From NCBI GenBank assembly GCA_028698405.1, contig JAQVDF010000108.1, positions 1 through 6,912 on the forward strand: a DNA stretch of 6,912 bases, given 5' to 3'. Source of the DNA: Phenylobacterium sp. (GTDB lineage: Bacteria; Pseudomonadota; Alphaproteobacteria; Caulobacterales; Caulobacteraceae). Below, piece by piece: positions 1 to 6,329 of the stretch (position 1 is the first letter of the stretch; the number at the start of each line of letters is the position of its first letter). Both the position numbers and the translations under genes were made by a program. A model generated the notes under the pieces. It was not told where the DNA came from, searched no databases, and saw only the letters and a list, made by a program, of their open reading frames with translations.

Positions 1-1259
1 CGCTCGGCGGCGAGGTCGCGAGCGGCGGCGACCCGGGCGGCGGCCTCGGCGGTCCCCTCGGCCGGCGGCGCAAGGGCGAGATCGGCGGCGGTGACCGGCG
101 GCACCTCGATCTGCAGGTCGATGCGATCCATCAGCGGCCCGGACACCCGGCGCTGGTAGTCTGCCTGGCAGCGCGGGGCGCGCCCGCAGGCGCCCTTGCC
201 GGCCCCGCCGTGACCGCAGCGACAGGGGTTCATCGCCGCCACCAGCTGGAATCTGGCCGGATAGCGGACGTGGGCGTTGGCCCGGGCCACCATCACCTCG
301 CCGGTCTCCAGCGGCTGGCGCAGGGAATCCAGCGCCTGGGCGGAGAACTCCGGCAGCTCGTCGAGTAACAGCACGCCGTTGTGGGCCAGCGACACCTCGC
401 CCGGCTTGGCGCGCACACCGCCGCCGGTGAGCGCGGCCATGCTGGCCGAATGGTGCGGGCTGCGGAACGGGCGGGCCCGGGTCAGCTCGCCCTTGGCGAT
501 CAGCCCGGCCACCGAATGGACCATCGAGGTCTGCAGCAGCTCCTCCGGCGACAGCGGCGGCAACAGTCCCGGCAGGCGCTGGGCCATCATCGACTTGCCC
601 GATCCGGGCGGGCCGACGAAGCAGAGGTTGTGGCCGCCGGCCGCGGCGATCTCCAGCGCCCGCTTGGCGTTCTCCTGGCCCTTCACCTCGCGCAGGTCGG
701 GGACCCGCTCGCCGTCCAGCATGCGGCCGGGCTGCGGCGGGGCCAGCACCTGGGTCCCGCGGAAGTGGTTGACCAGCGCGATCAGCGAGGGGGCGGCGAG
801 GATACGGGTCTCGCCCGCCCAGGCCGCCTCCGGCCCGCTGGCCTCGGGGCAGATCAGGCCGAGCCCCATGGCGCCGGCCGCGACGGCCGCAGGCAGGGCG
901 CCGGCGATGTTGGCGATGGTTCCGTCGAGGCCGAGCTCGCCGACCGCGGCCCATCCCTCCAGCACGTCGGGCGGGATGATCCGCATCAGCGACATGATGG
1001 CCAGGGCGATCGGCAGGTCGTAGTGGCTGCCTTCCTTGGGCAGGTCGGCCGGGGCCAGACTGGCGATGATCCGGCCGTTCGGCAGCGACAGGCCGAGGCC
1101 CGCGAAGGCCGCGCGCACGCGCTCGCGGCTCTCCACCACCGCCTTGTCGCCGAGCCCGACCAGCAGGAACTTGGAGGCGCCCTGGGTCCGCTGGACCTCG
1201 ACGCTCACCCGACGCGCGTCCACCCCCTCGAAGGCGACGGTGACCACTCGCGCGACCAT
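1..1259 (-). CDS. comM: ComM / YifB family Mg-chelatase-like AAA+ ATPase (3' end cut by window)
   Basis: 419 codons are present from an ATG whose complement is at 1257-1259; the C-terminus, about 90 residues going by the usual ~510, lies beyond the left edge. Seen: an N-terminal ChlI-like domain (about 20-140, with the family-typical LAPADLPKEGSHYDLPIAL), then the Mg-chelatase-type AAA+ core with Walker A GPPGSGKS at 216-223, PHHSAS, Walker B LLLLDE ending at D300-E301, and MNPCRCG starting at 343. Four cysteines (346, 348, 358, 364) form a zinc-ribbon-like cluster. RRVSGPLMDRID at 370-381 is the family's sensor/arginine-finger region. Known: in Vibrio, ComM is a hexameric branch-migration helicase that helps integrate DNA during natural transformation; broadly conserved relatives probably do similar recombination work. 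GGAG lies six bases before the start. The gene follows gshB on the same strand, but the 136-bp spacer with a LexA box and a DnaA box points to its own promoter. Family call very secure; physiological role here inferred. Confidence 0.96.
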   Translation of the reverse strand, partial: MVARVVTVAFEGVDARRVSVEVQRTQGASKFLLVGLGDKAVVESRERVRAAFAGLGLSLPNGRIIASLAPADLPKEGSHYDLPIALAIMSLMRIIPPDVLEGWAAVGELGLDGTIANIAGALPAAVAAGAMGLGLICPEASGPEAAWAGETRILAAPSLIALVNHFRGTQVLAPPQPGRMLDGERVPDLREVKGQENAKRALEIAAAGGHNLCFVGPPGSGKSMMAQRLPGLLPPLSPEELLQTSMVHSVAGLIAKGELTRARPFRSPHHSASMAALTGGGVRAKPGEVSLAHNGVLLLDELPEFSAQALDSLRQPLETGEVMVARANAHVRYPARFQLVAAMNPCRCGHGGAGKGACGRAPRCQADYQRRVSGPLMDRIDLQIEVPPVTAADLALAPPAEGTAEAAARVAAARDLAAE

Positions 1260-1265
1260 GCCCCA

Positions 1266-1269
1266 CTCC
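1266..1269 (-). promoter_or_regulatory. Ribosome binding site of comM
   Basis: On the minus strand GGAG stands six bases before the ATG at 1259, an ideal spacing. It supports this start and shows that comM is translated independently rather than coupled to gshB. Confidence 0.6.
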
Positions 1270-1287
1270 GCGCCGAAAAGTCCTGAC

Positions 1288-1296
1288 TTATCCACA
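1288..1296 (+). promoter_or_regulatory. Perfect DnaA box (TTATCCACA)
   Basis: Seen: an exact match to the strong 9-bp DnaA box, reading TTATCCACA on the plus strand and TGTGGATAA toward comM, 28 bases upstream of the comM ATG. It lies directly downstream of the candidate -10 element, so it would cover the predicted transcription start. Known: DnaA binds this 9-mer with high affinity and acts as a transcription factor as well as an initiator, including in Caulobacter. Inferred: DnaA may repress or modulate comM. A 9-bp match can occur by chance, but this A/T-containing word is not favoured in such G/C-rich DNA and it falls in one of the few intergenic stretches. I noticed no second box nearby. 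Confidence 0.5.
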
Positions 1297-1325
1297 TGCT
1301 GAGCACGGGCGGTGGCTCAGATCAA
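1297..1325 (-). promoter_or_regulatory. Candidate comM promoter (weak)
   Basis: On the minus strand TTGATCT (1325-1319) and GCTCAGCA (1304-1297) are separated by 14 bases. The Caulobacter housekeeping consensus is TTGACGS, 10-14 bases, GCTANAWC. The -35 matches at TTGA and the -10 at GCT plus the free position, so the match is partial. The support is mainly positional: the -35 directly abuts the LexA box, as expected of a LexA-repressed promoter, and the DnaA box follows the -10. A promoter overlapping the LexA box itself is an alternative. Confidence 0.3.
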
Positions 1326-1340
1326 GAACAAATAATGAAC
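1326..1340 (-). promoter_or_regulatory. LexA operator (SOS box) upstream of comM
   Basis: Seen: the minus strand reads GTTC-ATTATTT-GTTC, a perfect direct repeat with a seven-base A/T-rich spacer, 66-81 bases upstream of the comM ATG. Known: the alphaproteobacterial LexA box is GTTC-N7-GTTC, unlike the CTG-N10-CAG palindrome of enterobacteria. I noticed no other instance in the window. The surrounding 40 bases are about two-thirds A+T, in sharp contrast to the genes. Inferred: comM is repressed by LexA and induced by DNA damage. I recall comM being listed among alphaproteobacterial LexA targets, but could not check this. Confidence 0.75.
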
Positions 1341-1395
1341 TTTCGAGGAAAACGATATGCTTCCGTGGCTTGGGGTGAGCTCTGAAAGCGCCGCC

Positions 1396-2343
1396 TCAGG
1401 CCTCGGCGCGAAGCGCCTCGATCCGCACCCACATGATCTCGGTGGCGTCCACGCCGGTGAAACGCTTGAGCTGCACCGCGCCGGTGGGCGAGGTCACGTT
1501 GATCTCGGTGAGGTAGTCGCCGATCACGTCGATGCCGACGAACAGCAGGCCCCGGCGGCGCAGCTCGGGGCCGATGATCGCGCACAGGTCCTTGTCGCGC
1601 GCGGTCAGCGCGACCGGCTGGGCGGTGCCGCCGACCCGCAGGTTGGAGCGCACCTGGCCCTCGTTGGGCACCCGGTTGATGGCCCCCACGGGCTCGCCGT
1701 CGACCAGCAGGATACGCTTGTCGCCCTGGGAGACCGCGGGAAGGAACTTCTGGGCGATCACCGGCTCGCGGCCGATCATCGCGTGCAGGTCGAGCATGGC
1801 GTCGAGGTTGGGGTCGTCCGCCATCAGCCGCGCCACCCCCGAGCCGCCGCCGCCGTAGAGCGGTTTGAGCACGATGTCCTTGTGGCGCGCCCGGAAGTCG
1901 TAGATCGCCTGGGTGTCCGAGGTGATGATGGTCGGCGGCTGGACCCCAGGGAAGCCGGTCACGAACAGCTTCTCCGGCGCGTTGCGCACCTCGGTCGGGT
2001 TGTTGACCACCAGGGTCTTCGGGTGGACCCGCTCCAGGAAGTGGGTCGAGCTGATGTAGGCCATGTCGAACGGCGGGTCCTGGCGCAGCAGGACGACGTC
2101 GTAGTCGACCAGGTCCACCCGCTGTTCGGGGCCGAAGCTGGCGTGGTCGCCCTTCACCGGCTGGACGGTGACCGGTCGGCCGCGCGCGGTGACCCGGCCG
2201 TCCTCCAGCGCCAGCGTATCGGGCGTGTAGACGAACAGGCTGTGCCCGCGCGCCTGCGCCGTCAGCATCATCAGGAAGGTCGTATCGCCGTCGATGTTGA
2301 TGCCTTCCAGGGGATCCATCTGGACGGCGACCTTCAGGCTCAT
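1396..2343 (-). CDS. gshB: Glutathione synthetase (ATP-grasp)
   Basis: 315 residues, the normal full length. The enzyme joins glycine to gamma-glutamylcysteine with ATP to make glutathione, in the cytosol. Seen: an N-terminal domain opening [18 protein letters not shown], the family signature [10 protein letters not shown] at 87-96, then the ATP-grasp fold with [11 protein letters not shown] at 160-170 (glycine-rich loop over ATP), the NRVP and RSNLRVGG segments (223-239), and [19 protein letters not shown] at 270-288 carrying the metal- and ATP-binding Asp, Glu and Asn. The ATG at 2343 follows GAGGAG by six bases, so this start is firm. The gene lies 67 bp downstream of the SirB1-family gene. 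The minus strand of that spacer holds CCTATCTC (2378-2371), a fair -10 for the Caulobacter-type consensus but without a convincing -35, so it may share an operon or have its own promoter. Clustering with rsmI and yraN is common in proteobacteria. Confidence 0.98.
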   Translation of the reverse strand: MSLKVAVQMDPLEGINIDGDTTFLMMLTAQARGHSLFVYTPDTLALEDGRVTARGRPVTVQPVKGDHASFGPEQRVDLVDYDVVLLRQDPPFDMAYISSTHFLERVHPKTLVVNNPTEVRNAPEKLFVTGFPGVQPPTIITSDTQAIYDFRARHKDIVLKPLYGGGGSGVARLMADDPNLDAMLDLHAMIGREPVIAQKFLPAVSQGDKRILLVDGEPVGAINRVPNEGQVRSNLRVGGTAQPVALTARDKDLCAIIGPELRRRGLLFVGIDVIGDYLTEINVTSPTGAVQLKRFTGVDATEIMWVRIEALRAEA

Positions 2344-2349
2344 GGGGCT

Positions 2350-2355
2350 CTCCTC
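2350..2355 (-). promoter_or_regulatory. Strong ribosome binding site of gshB
   Basis: GAGGAG on the minus strand ends six bases before the gshB ATG at 2343. It fixes the start and contrasts with the upstream genes of the run, which have weak sites and depend on overlapping stop/start codons. Confidence 0.7.
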
Positions 2356-2392
2356 ACAGCGCAGGTGAGGGAGATAGGCCGCCCCGGGCCTT

Positions 2393-2417
2393 CGCGCTAG
2401 TTCGAGCGCGCTAGTTC
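2393..2417. repeat. 11-bp direct repeat at the SirB1-family stop codon
   Basis: CGCGCTAGTTC occurs at 2393-2403 and again at 2407-2417, a period of 14 bases. The second copy contains the stop codon of the SirB1-family gene and the first lies just after it, so the gene end looks locally duplicated. If translation slipped past the stop, the duplication would supply no in-frame backup. Probably a small tandem duplication without function. Confidence 0.5.
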
Positions 2418-3247
2418 AGGCGCAGCCGGACGCGTTCGCGCTGGGCGCGGGCCGCCAGCGCGGCCCCGCCGTCGAGCGCGGTCGCCTTGGCCAGCGCCTC
2501 GAGCGCCCCGGCCAGCGCCCCCTGCCCCTCGCGGGCGGCGGCCACGTCGAGCCAGGGCCGATGGTCGCCGGGATCCAGCAGCGCCCGGCGCAGGGCCGCC
2601 CGCTCGGCCCTGGCGTAGTCCTTCACCGCCGCGGCCCTGGCGAAGATGTTGTTCTGCAGCCGGATCAGCACCAACCGGTCGGGCACCGGCGCCATCAGCC
2701 GGTCGAGCCGGTCGGCGACGTTGGGGGTCAGCCCGGCGTGCAGCGCCCGGCGGGTGAGTTCGGACGGCAGCACCACCCGGCCCTCGCTGAACGGGTCCAG
2801 CGCCAGGGGCCCCTCCTCGGTCTCGATGCGCAGCAGGAAGTGGCCCGGAAAGTCGACGCCCTGCACGCTCAGGCCGCAGCGGCGCGCGACGTGCAGGTAG
2901 TAGATGCCCAGCGCCACCGGCAGGCCCTTGCGCCGGGTGGCGACGGCGATGATGTCGGCGTTCTCGGGATTCTCGTAGGTGAATAGGTCGCCGGCCAGCC
3001 GCAGGTCGCCCGAGAGGGTCTCGGCGAGGGCTTCCTCGGGGCTTTCGCTGGCCAGCCGCTGGCCCAGCCGTTCGACGCCGGCCTGGGCCAGTTCACGCGC
3101 CGACTGGGGGTCGCGCTCGGGATCTTCGTGCACTGCGCAGGCGATCGCCGCCTCGAGAAGCGGAAAGTCTCCATCGGGGGCCTGACCGGCCTCGGCAAGG
3201 ATGGTCTCGGCGTCTTCGCGCGTCATTCTGATCGTGGTGTGTATCAC
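2411..3247 (-). CDS. SirB1 family protein (transglutaminase-like domain plus TPR)
   Basis: 278 residues from a GTG at 3247. Seen, numbered from that start: an N-terminal helical part, then the transglutaminase-like core (about 85-160) with [20 protein letters not shown], a Tyr-rich helix and [13 protein letters not shown], followed by DPFSEG; this is the SirB1/Transglut_core2 pattern, including the PGHF histidine and the DP aspartate. From about 180 on, [11 protein letters not shown] and Ala/Leu-rich helical pairs look like TPR repeats. Known: the family is widespread next to translation and rRNA-methylation genes, but its molecular function is not established; the name comes from an old Salmonella locus. 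Start: GTG at 3247 overlaps the yraN stop as GTGA, the same arrangement as between rsmI and yraN. Alternatives are GTG at 3259 and ATG at 3226 (271 residues); none has a good Shine-Dalgarno site. Family secure, function unknown, start uncertain. Confidence 0.9.
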   Translation of the reverse strand: MIHTTIRMTREDAETILAEAGQAPDGDFPLLEAAIACAVHEDPERDPQSARELAQAGVERLGQRLASESPEEALAETLSGDLRLAGDLFTYENPENADIIAVATRRKGLPVALGIYYLHVARRCGLSVQGVDFPGHFLLRIETEEGPLALDPFSEGRVVLPSELTRRALHAGLTPNVADRLDRLMAPVPDRLVLIRLQNNIFARAAAVKDYARAERAALRRALLDPGDHRPWLDVAAAREGQGALAGALEALAKATALDGGAALAARAQRERVRLRLN

Positions 3248-3618
3248 GTGCCGTTCCACGCGTCGGGATGATGCCGCGGGAGCTTACCCGGAGCGAGCGC
3301 CAGAAGATCGAGGCGAACCGACGCACCCGACAGGGTGCGGCGCCGCGCCGCGATGGCCGCGCCGGCCCGCCGCAGCCGCTCGCGCTGCTCGGGCGTGACC
3401 GCCTCCAGCGCCTCGGCCAGGCCTGTCCGGCGCTTGACCTCGACCACCGCCAGCACGCCACGGCGAAAGGCCAGAAGGTCGATCTCGCCCTGCGGCGTGC
3501 GCAGGCGGAAGCCCAGAATCCGGTAACCCTTGAGCATCAGCCACAGGGCCGCCAGCACCTCGCCGCGGCGGCCCGAGCGGCGGGCTGCCGCGCCCCTCGC
3601 GCTGCGGGCCTCGTTCAC
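3244..3618 (-). CDS. YraN / UPF0102 family nuclease-fold protein
   Basis: 124 residues, the usual size. The start is a GTG whose complement is at 3616-3618, sharing four bases (GTGA) with the rsmI stop; the gene was easy to miss because its frame stays open backwards through rsmI. Seen: GRRGE at 16-20, GEIDLLA at 44-50 and VEVKRR at 59-64, giving the E20, D47, E60-x-K62 arrangement of a PD-(D/E)XK nuclease fold, then a helix with TPEQRERLRRA (75-85) and a variable basic tail. Known: the family is nearly universal in bacteria, lies next to rsmI, and is predicted to be an endonuclease or Holliday-junction-resolvase relative, but its cellular role is unproven. The C-terminus overlaps the start of the SirB1-family gene. 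The overlaps on both sides indicate translational coupling within one transcript. Confidence 0.93.
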   Translation of the reverse strand: MNEARSARGAAARRSGRRGEVLAALWLMLKGYRILGFRLRTPQGEIDLLAFRRGVLAVVEVKRRTGLAEALEAVTPEQRERLRRAGAAIAARRRTLSGASVRLDLLALAPGKLPRHHPDAWNGT

Positions 3619-4487
3619 CGCCCCTCGCCCTTCAGAGCCATGGCCCGGCGGTAGAGGTCGCGGCGGGGCAGGCCCAGCGCCTTGGCCACCTCGGATGCGG
3701 CGTCGGCGGGCCGCAGCCGGGTCAGCGCCTCGGCGAGGGCCGCGTCCGCCTCGTCGGCCGTGGCCGCCGCCTCGCGACCCGGAGCCACCAGCACCACGAT
3801 CTCGCCCTTGGGGGCCTGGAAGGCCGGGTCGGCGGCGAGCTCCGGCAGGGGGCCGCGGACCACCGTCTCGTAGAGCTTGGTCAGCTCGCGGGCGACCACC
3901 GCCTCGCGCGGACCGAACACGGCGGCCATGTCGGCCAGGCTGTCGGCCAGCCGCGAGCCGCCCTCGAAGAAGGCCAGCGTCGCCCCCACCCCCGCGACCT
4001 CCTCGAAGAAGGTGCGCCGGGCGGCCGACTTCGGCGGCGGGAAGCCGGCGAACAGGATCCGGTCGGTGGGCAGGCCCGCGACCGACAGGGCCGCCAGCAG
4101 CGCCGAGGGGCCGGGGATGGGATAGACCCTGATCCCCGCCGCCGCGGCCTCGCGCACCAGCCGGTAGCCGGGATCGGAGATCAGCGGGGTCCCCGCATCG
4201 GATACGAGGGCCACACGTCCGCCCTCGGCCAGCAGGGCCAACGCCTTCGGCCGGGCCCGCTCGGCGGCGTGCTCGTCGTGCCGCTCCAGCCGTCCGGAGA
4301 TGCGGTAGGCGGCCAGCAGCTTGCCGGTCACCCGGGTGTCCTCGGCCAGGATCAGGTCGGCGCCGTCCAGCACGTCCAGGGCCCGCAGGGTGATGTCCCG
4401 AAGGTTGCCGATCGGCGTAGCGACCACGTAGAGCCCCGGCTCCAGCGGAGCGTCGGACAGCGGCGGCGGGGAGACCGGTCGGGCCAT
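3615..4487 (-). CDS. rsmI: 16S rRNA (cytidine(1402)-2'-O)-methyltransferase
   Basis: 290 residues, the normal length. The enzyme methylates the 2'-hydroxyl of C1402 in the decoding centre of 16S rRNA, using S-adenosylmethionine. Seen: LYVVATPIGNLRDIT (19-33), EDTR (49-52), the hallmark SDAGTPLISDPG (96-107), PIPGPSA (123-129), FAGFPPPK (146-153), YETVVRG (206-212) and GEIVVLVA (228-235), all typical of the tetrapyrrole-methylase-like fold; the last 30 residues (SEVAKALGLPRRDLYRRAM) match the small helical RsmI C-terminal domain. The ATG at 4487 gives a short Pro-rich lead before the fold and has no Shine-Dalgarno site; there is no nearer alternative. It is the first gene of the leftward run, divergent from the Nfu gene, and its stop overlaps the yraN start. 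Confidence 0.97.
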   Translation of the reverse strand: MARPVSPPPLSDAPLEPGLYVVATPIGNLRDITLRALDVLDGADLILAEDTRVTGKLLAAYRISGRLERHDEHAAERARPKALALLAEGGRVALVSDAGTPLISDPGYRLVREAAAAGIRVYPIPGPSALLAALSVAGLPTDRILFAGFPPPKSAARRTFFEEVAGVGATLAFFEGGSRLADSLADMAAVFGPREAVVARELTKLYETVVRGPLPELAADPAFQAPKGEIVVLVAPGREAAATADEADAALAEALTRLRPADAASEVAKALGLPRRDLYRRAMALKGEGR

Positions 4488-4515
4488 GGGCTAGGGATCG
4501 ACGATGCGCCGCCCG

Positions 4516-4566
4516 GGCGCAAGCTCGCTCGCGCGAAAGCCCGGAAGAAGCGGCGGAACTTGCGCC
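4516..4566. repeat. Inverted repeat GGCGCAAG/CTTGCGCC in the divergent spacer
   Basis: Eight-base perfect arms at 4516-4523 and 4559-4566 are separated by 35 bases. Each arm contains a TTGCGCC pointing outward, and each TTGCGC hexamer ends exactly 29 bases before the ATG on its own side (rsmI at 4487, the Nfu gene at 4595). The symmetry fits paired -35 elements or a shared regulator site. The rest of this 107-bp spacer shows no other signal I can support. Confidence 0.4.
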
Positions 4567-4588
4567 TTCGGCCCCGGCGGGCCACATC
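4560..4588 (+). promoter_or_regulatory. Candidate promoter of the Nfu gene, predicting a leaderless mRNA
   Basis: TTGCGCC (4560-4566), 14 bases, then GCCACATC (4581-4588). Against the Caulobacter housekeeping consensus (TTGACGS, 10-14 bases, GCTANAWC) the -10 differs only at its third base and the spacing is allowed; the -35 keeps TTG and the final S. The predicted transcription start falls on or next to the ATG at 4595. The lack of any Shine-Dalgarno sequence fits leaderless translation, which is common in Caulobacter. Confidence 0.45.
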
Positions 4589-4594
4589 TGGCGC

Positions 4595-5164
4595 ATGTTC
4601 ATTCAGACCGAAGCCACGCCGAACCCCGAGGTCCTGAAGTTCCTGCCCGGCCGCGAGGTGATGGGCGAGGGCTCGCGCGACTTCCGCGACGCCAGCGAGG
4701 CGGCCGTCTCGCCGCTGGCCGCGGAGCTGTTCGACATCGAAGGCGTGGTGCGGGTGTTCTTCGGCCCCGACTTCCTGACCGTCGGCAAGCATCCCGGCTC
4801 GGCCTGGGCCCACCTGAAGGCGCCGATCCTGGCCGCCATCATGGACCACTTCACCTCGGGCCGGCCGCTGTTCGAGGACGCGGGCGCGGCCGCCGGCCAC
4901 GCCGACACGGTCTACGAGGGCGACACGGCCCAGATCGTCGCCGAGATCAAGGAGCTGCTGGACACCCGCATCCGCCCGGCCGTGGCCCAGGACGGCGGCG
5001 ACATCCTGTTCGAGCGCTTCGAGGTCGACACCGGCGTCGTCTGGCTCAACATGCGCGGCGCCTGCTCCGGCTGCCCCTCCTCCACCGCCACCCTGAAGGC
5101 CGGCGTGGAGAACATGCTCAAGCACTACGTGCCCGAGGTCACCCGGGTCGAACAGACCCTCTGA
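4595..5164 (+). CDS. Nfu/NifU family iron-sulfur cluster scaffold protein
   Basis: 189 residues. It carries and delivers Fe-S clusters to apoproteins in the cytosol. Seen: an N-terminal Nfu_N domain (1 to about 88) opening MFIQTEATPNPEVLKFLPG and including VFFGPDFLTV, then the NifU C-terminal domain (about 112-182) with IRPAVAQDGGDI and the cluster-binding CSGC at C157/C160. Known: this two-domain form is the alphaproteobacterial and mitochondrial NFU1 type, distinct from E. coli NfuA, whose N-terminal domain is A-type-like. Length and domain order are complete and both cysteines are present. It has no Shine-Dalgarno site and is probably read from a leaderless transcript. The next gene starts 8 bases after its stop. 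Downstream fur and the tRNA-modification gene make an iron-linked neighbourhood plausible, though functional linkage is inference. Confidence 0.96.
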   Translation: MFIQTEATPNPEVLKFLPGREVMGEGSRDFRDASEAAVSPLAAELFDIEGVVRVFFGPDFLTVGKHPGSAWAHLKAPILAAIMDHFTSGRPLFEDAGAAAGHADTVYEGDTAQIVAEIKELLDTRIRPAVAQDGGDILFERFEVDTGVVWLNMRGACSGCPSSTATLKAGVENMLKHYVPEVTRVEQTL

Positions 5165-5172
5165 ACCCGACC

Positions 5173-5715
5173 ATGCGCACTCTGATGGCCGTTCTGGCGG
5201 GGCTCTCCGCAGCGCTCGCCACGCCCGTTTTCGCGGCCGACGACGACTGGCCCGAGATCAAGTCCGCCCCGTTCGGCGCCGTGCGGCCCTGGGGCGCCTT
5301 CGCCCATTACGGCGGGCGGGGCGAGGCGGCCTATACGCGCGCCGTCACCCTCTATGCCGACAGCCGCGGCGGGAAGACCGTGCTGGTCGCCCGGCGCGTA
5401 CGCGCCCAGGGCGGTCCGGCCTACGCCGACTGGACCGACGCCGAGGCCTGTCCGCAGCTCGCCGATGCCGCCCGCCGGCTCGAGCGGCTGGCGATGCCCG
5501 GCCTGGACGTTCCGGGCGTCGGGACCGAGCCGCCCCCGGCCCCCGCCGCCGACGGCGACAGCTACCTTCTGTGGGCCGACCAGGCGCGCTGGCGCGGCGG
5601 GCGGACCGCCTCGCTGGAGGTGCGCGGCTCGGACGGATCGCCGCTCGCGAGCTGGATGCAGGACGCCTTCGCGCGGCTTGACGGCTGCTGGCGGCTGGAG
5701 CGCCCGCGGCCGTGA
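5173..5715 (+). CDS. Small exported protein of unknown function
   Basis: 180 residues; I do not recognise the family. Seen: a signal peptide with Arg2, a hydrophobic core LMAVLAGLSAALATPV and a likely cut after VFA (19-21), so the mature protein should be periplasmic. The mature part starts DDDWPEIKSAPFGAVRPWGAFAHYGG and is rich in Trp, Tyr and Ala, with a Pro-rich linker (119-125) in the middle. Just two cysteines, C93 and C172, could form a disulfide bond. SYLLWADQARW and the alternating polar/hydrophobic stretches in the second half suggest beta strands. It starts 8 bases after the Nfu stop and its TGA overlaps the tsaB GTG start as GTGA, so it is embedded in the operon. G/C-rich codon use like its neighbours argues for a native gene, and sense-frame coding is supported by the signal peptide and tight spacing. 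A link to tRNA modification is not implied by the sequence. Confidence 0.82.
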   Translation: MRTLMAVLAGLSAALATPVFAADDDWPEIKSAPFGAVRPWGAFAHYGGRGEAAYTRAVTLYADSRGGKTVLVARRVRAQGGPAYADWTDAEACPQLADAARRLERLAMPGLDVPGVGTEPPPAPAADGDSYLLWADQARWRGGRTASLEVRGSDGSPLASWMQDAFARLDGCWRLERPRP

Positions 5716-6329
5716 TCGTCGTCGGGATCGACACCTGTCTCTCGGCCTGCGCCGCCGCCGTGTTGTCGGACGGCCGGGTGCTGGCCGCCCGCAGCGAGGC
5801 CATGGCCCGCGGGCACCAGGAGCGACTGGCCCCGCTGGTGCGCGAGGTCATGCATGAGGCCGGGATCGGCTTTTTCGAACTCGATCTGGTCGGCGTGACG
5901 GTCGGCCCGGGCTCGTTCACCGGCCTTCGCGTGGGGCTTGCCTTCGCCAAGGGGCTCGGCGGGGCGCTGGACATCCCGGTGGCCGGGGTCGGCGCTCTGG
6001 CGGCGTTGGCCGAACCCGTCGAGGGGCGCGCCGTCGCCGCCATCGACGCCAAGCGCGGCCAGGTCTACCTGCAGGCCTTCGAGTCCGCCGCACCCCTCGG
6101 CGCACCCGAAGTGCTGCCGTTGGAGGCGGCGCTGGAGCAGGTGGCGAACCTGGGCGCGGCGGCGCTGGTCGGCCCCGGCGCGGCGCTGCTGGCGCCGGCC
6201 GCGCCGGGCGCGCGTGTCCTCGCCGCCGAGGCCGCCGACCCGGCTGCAGTGGCCAGGCTCGCCCGCGCCGGCGGGCCGCCCAGGCCGATCTATCTGCGGG
6301 CGCCGGACGCGCGCCTTCCCGGAACATGA
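5712..6329 (+). CDS. tsaB: tRNA threonylcarbamoyladenosine biosynthesis protein TsaB
   Basis: 205 residues, slightly shorter than the E. coli protein (231) but complete. TsaB partners with TsaD and TsaE to transfer the threonylcarbamoyl group to A37 of ANN-decoding tRNAs; it is an ASKHA-fold protein without its own catalysis. Seen: IVVGIDTCLSACAAAVL at 2-18, the GHQERLAPL segment (34-42), the signature VGPGSFTGLRVG (64-75), IDAKRGQVYLQAF (111-123), VGPGA (153-157) and a C-terminal PIYLRAPDA (192-200). It starts at a GTG overlapping the preceding stop; GGAG ends 11 bases upstream, rather distant, so translation is probably coupled. Its TGA overlaps the rimI ATG as ATGA. The tsaB-rimI pairing is widespread in bacteria. 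Confidence 0.97.
   Translation: MIVVGIDTCLSACAAAVLSDGRVLAARSEAMARGHQERLAPLVREVMHEAGIGFFELDLVGVTVGPGSFTGLRVGLAFAKGLGGALDIPVAGVGALAALAEPVEGRAVAAIDAKRGQVYLQAFESAAPLGAPEVLPLEAALEQVANLGAAALVGPGAALLAPAAPGARVLAAEAADPAAVARLARAGGPPRPIYLRAPDARLPGT

Noticed and set aside
277..1286. Plus-strand open frames opposite comM (248 and 301 codons).
   Set aside because: Antisense shadows; the minus-strand frame has Walker A, Walker B and all ComM motifs in register.
1335..1385. A 16-residue plus-strand frame beginning MNFRGKRYASVAWGEL in the comM spacer.
   Set aside because: It is too short to judge, has no Shine-Dalgarno site, and overlaps the LexA box. Nothing beyond the open frame supports it.
1385..1409. 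Hairpin GCGCCG/CGGCGC around the gshB stop codon followed by TTT, as a possible terminator.
   Set aside because: The loop is ten bases, the T run only three, and most of the stem lies in coding sequence; such G/C palindromes are common by chance here.
1357..2400. Long plus-strand open frame (347 codons) opposite gshB, with GAGG eight bases before its ATG.
   Set aside because: The frame is an antisense shadow of a certain gene, open because stop codons are rare in such G/C-rich DNA; its translation is low-complexity and resembles no protein. The purine-rich stretch before the ATG is part of the A/T-rich comM control region.
3244..4602. A single 452-codon minus-strand frame across yraN and rsmI, looking like a fusion protein.
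   Set aside because: Only its last 124 codons are real (yraN). The upstream part is an out-of-frame reading of rsmI, whose own frame carries all the family motifs.
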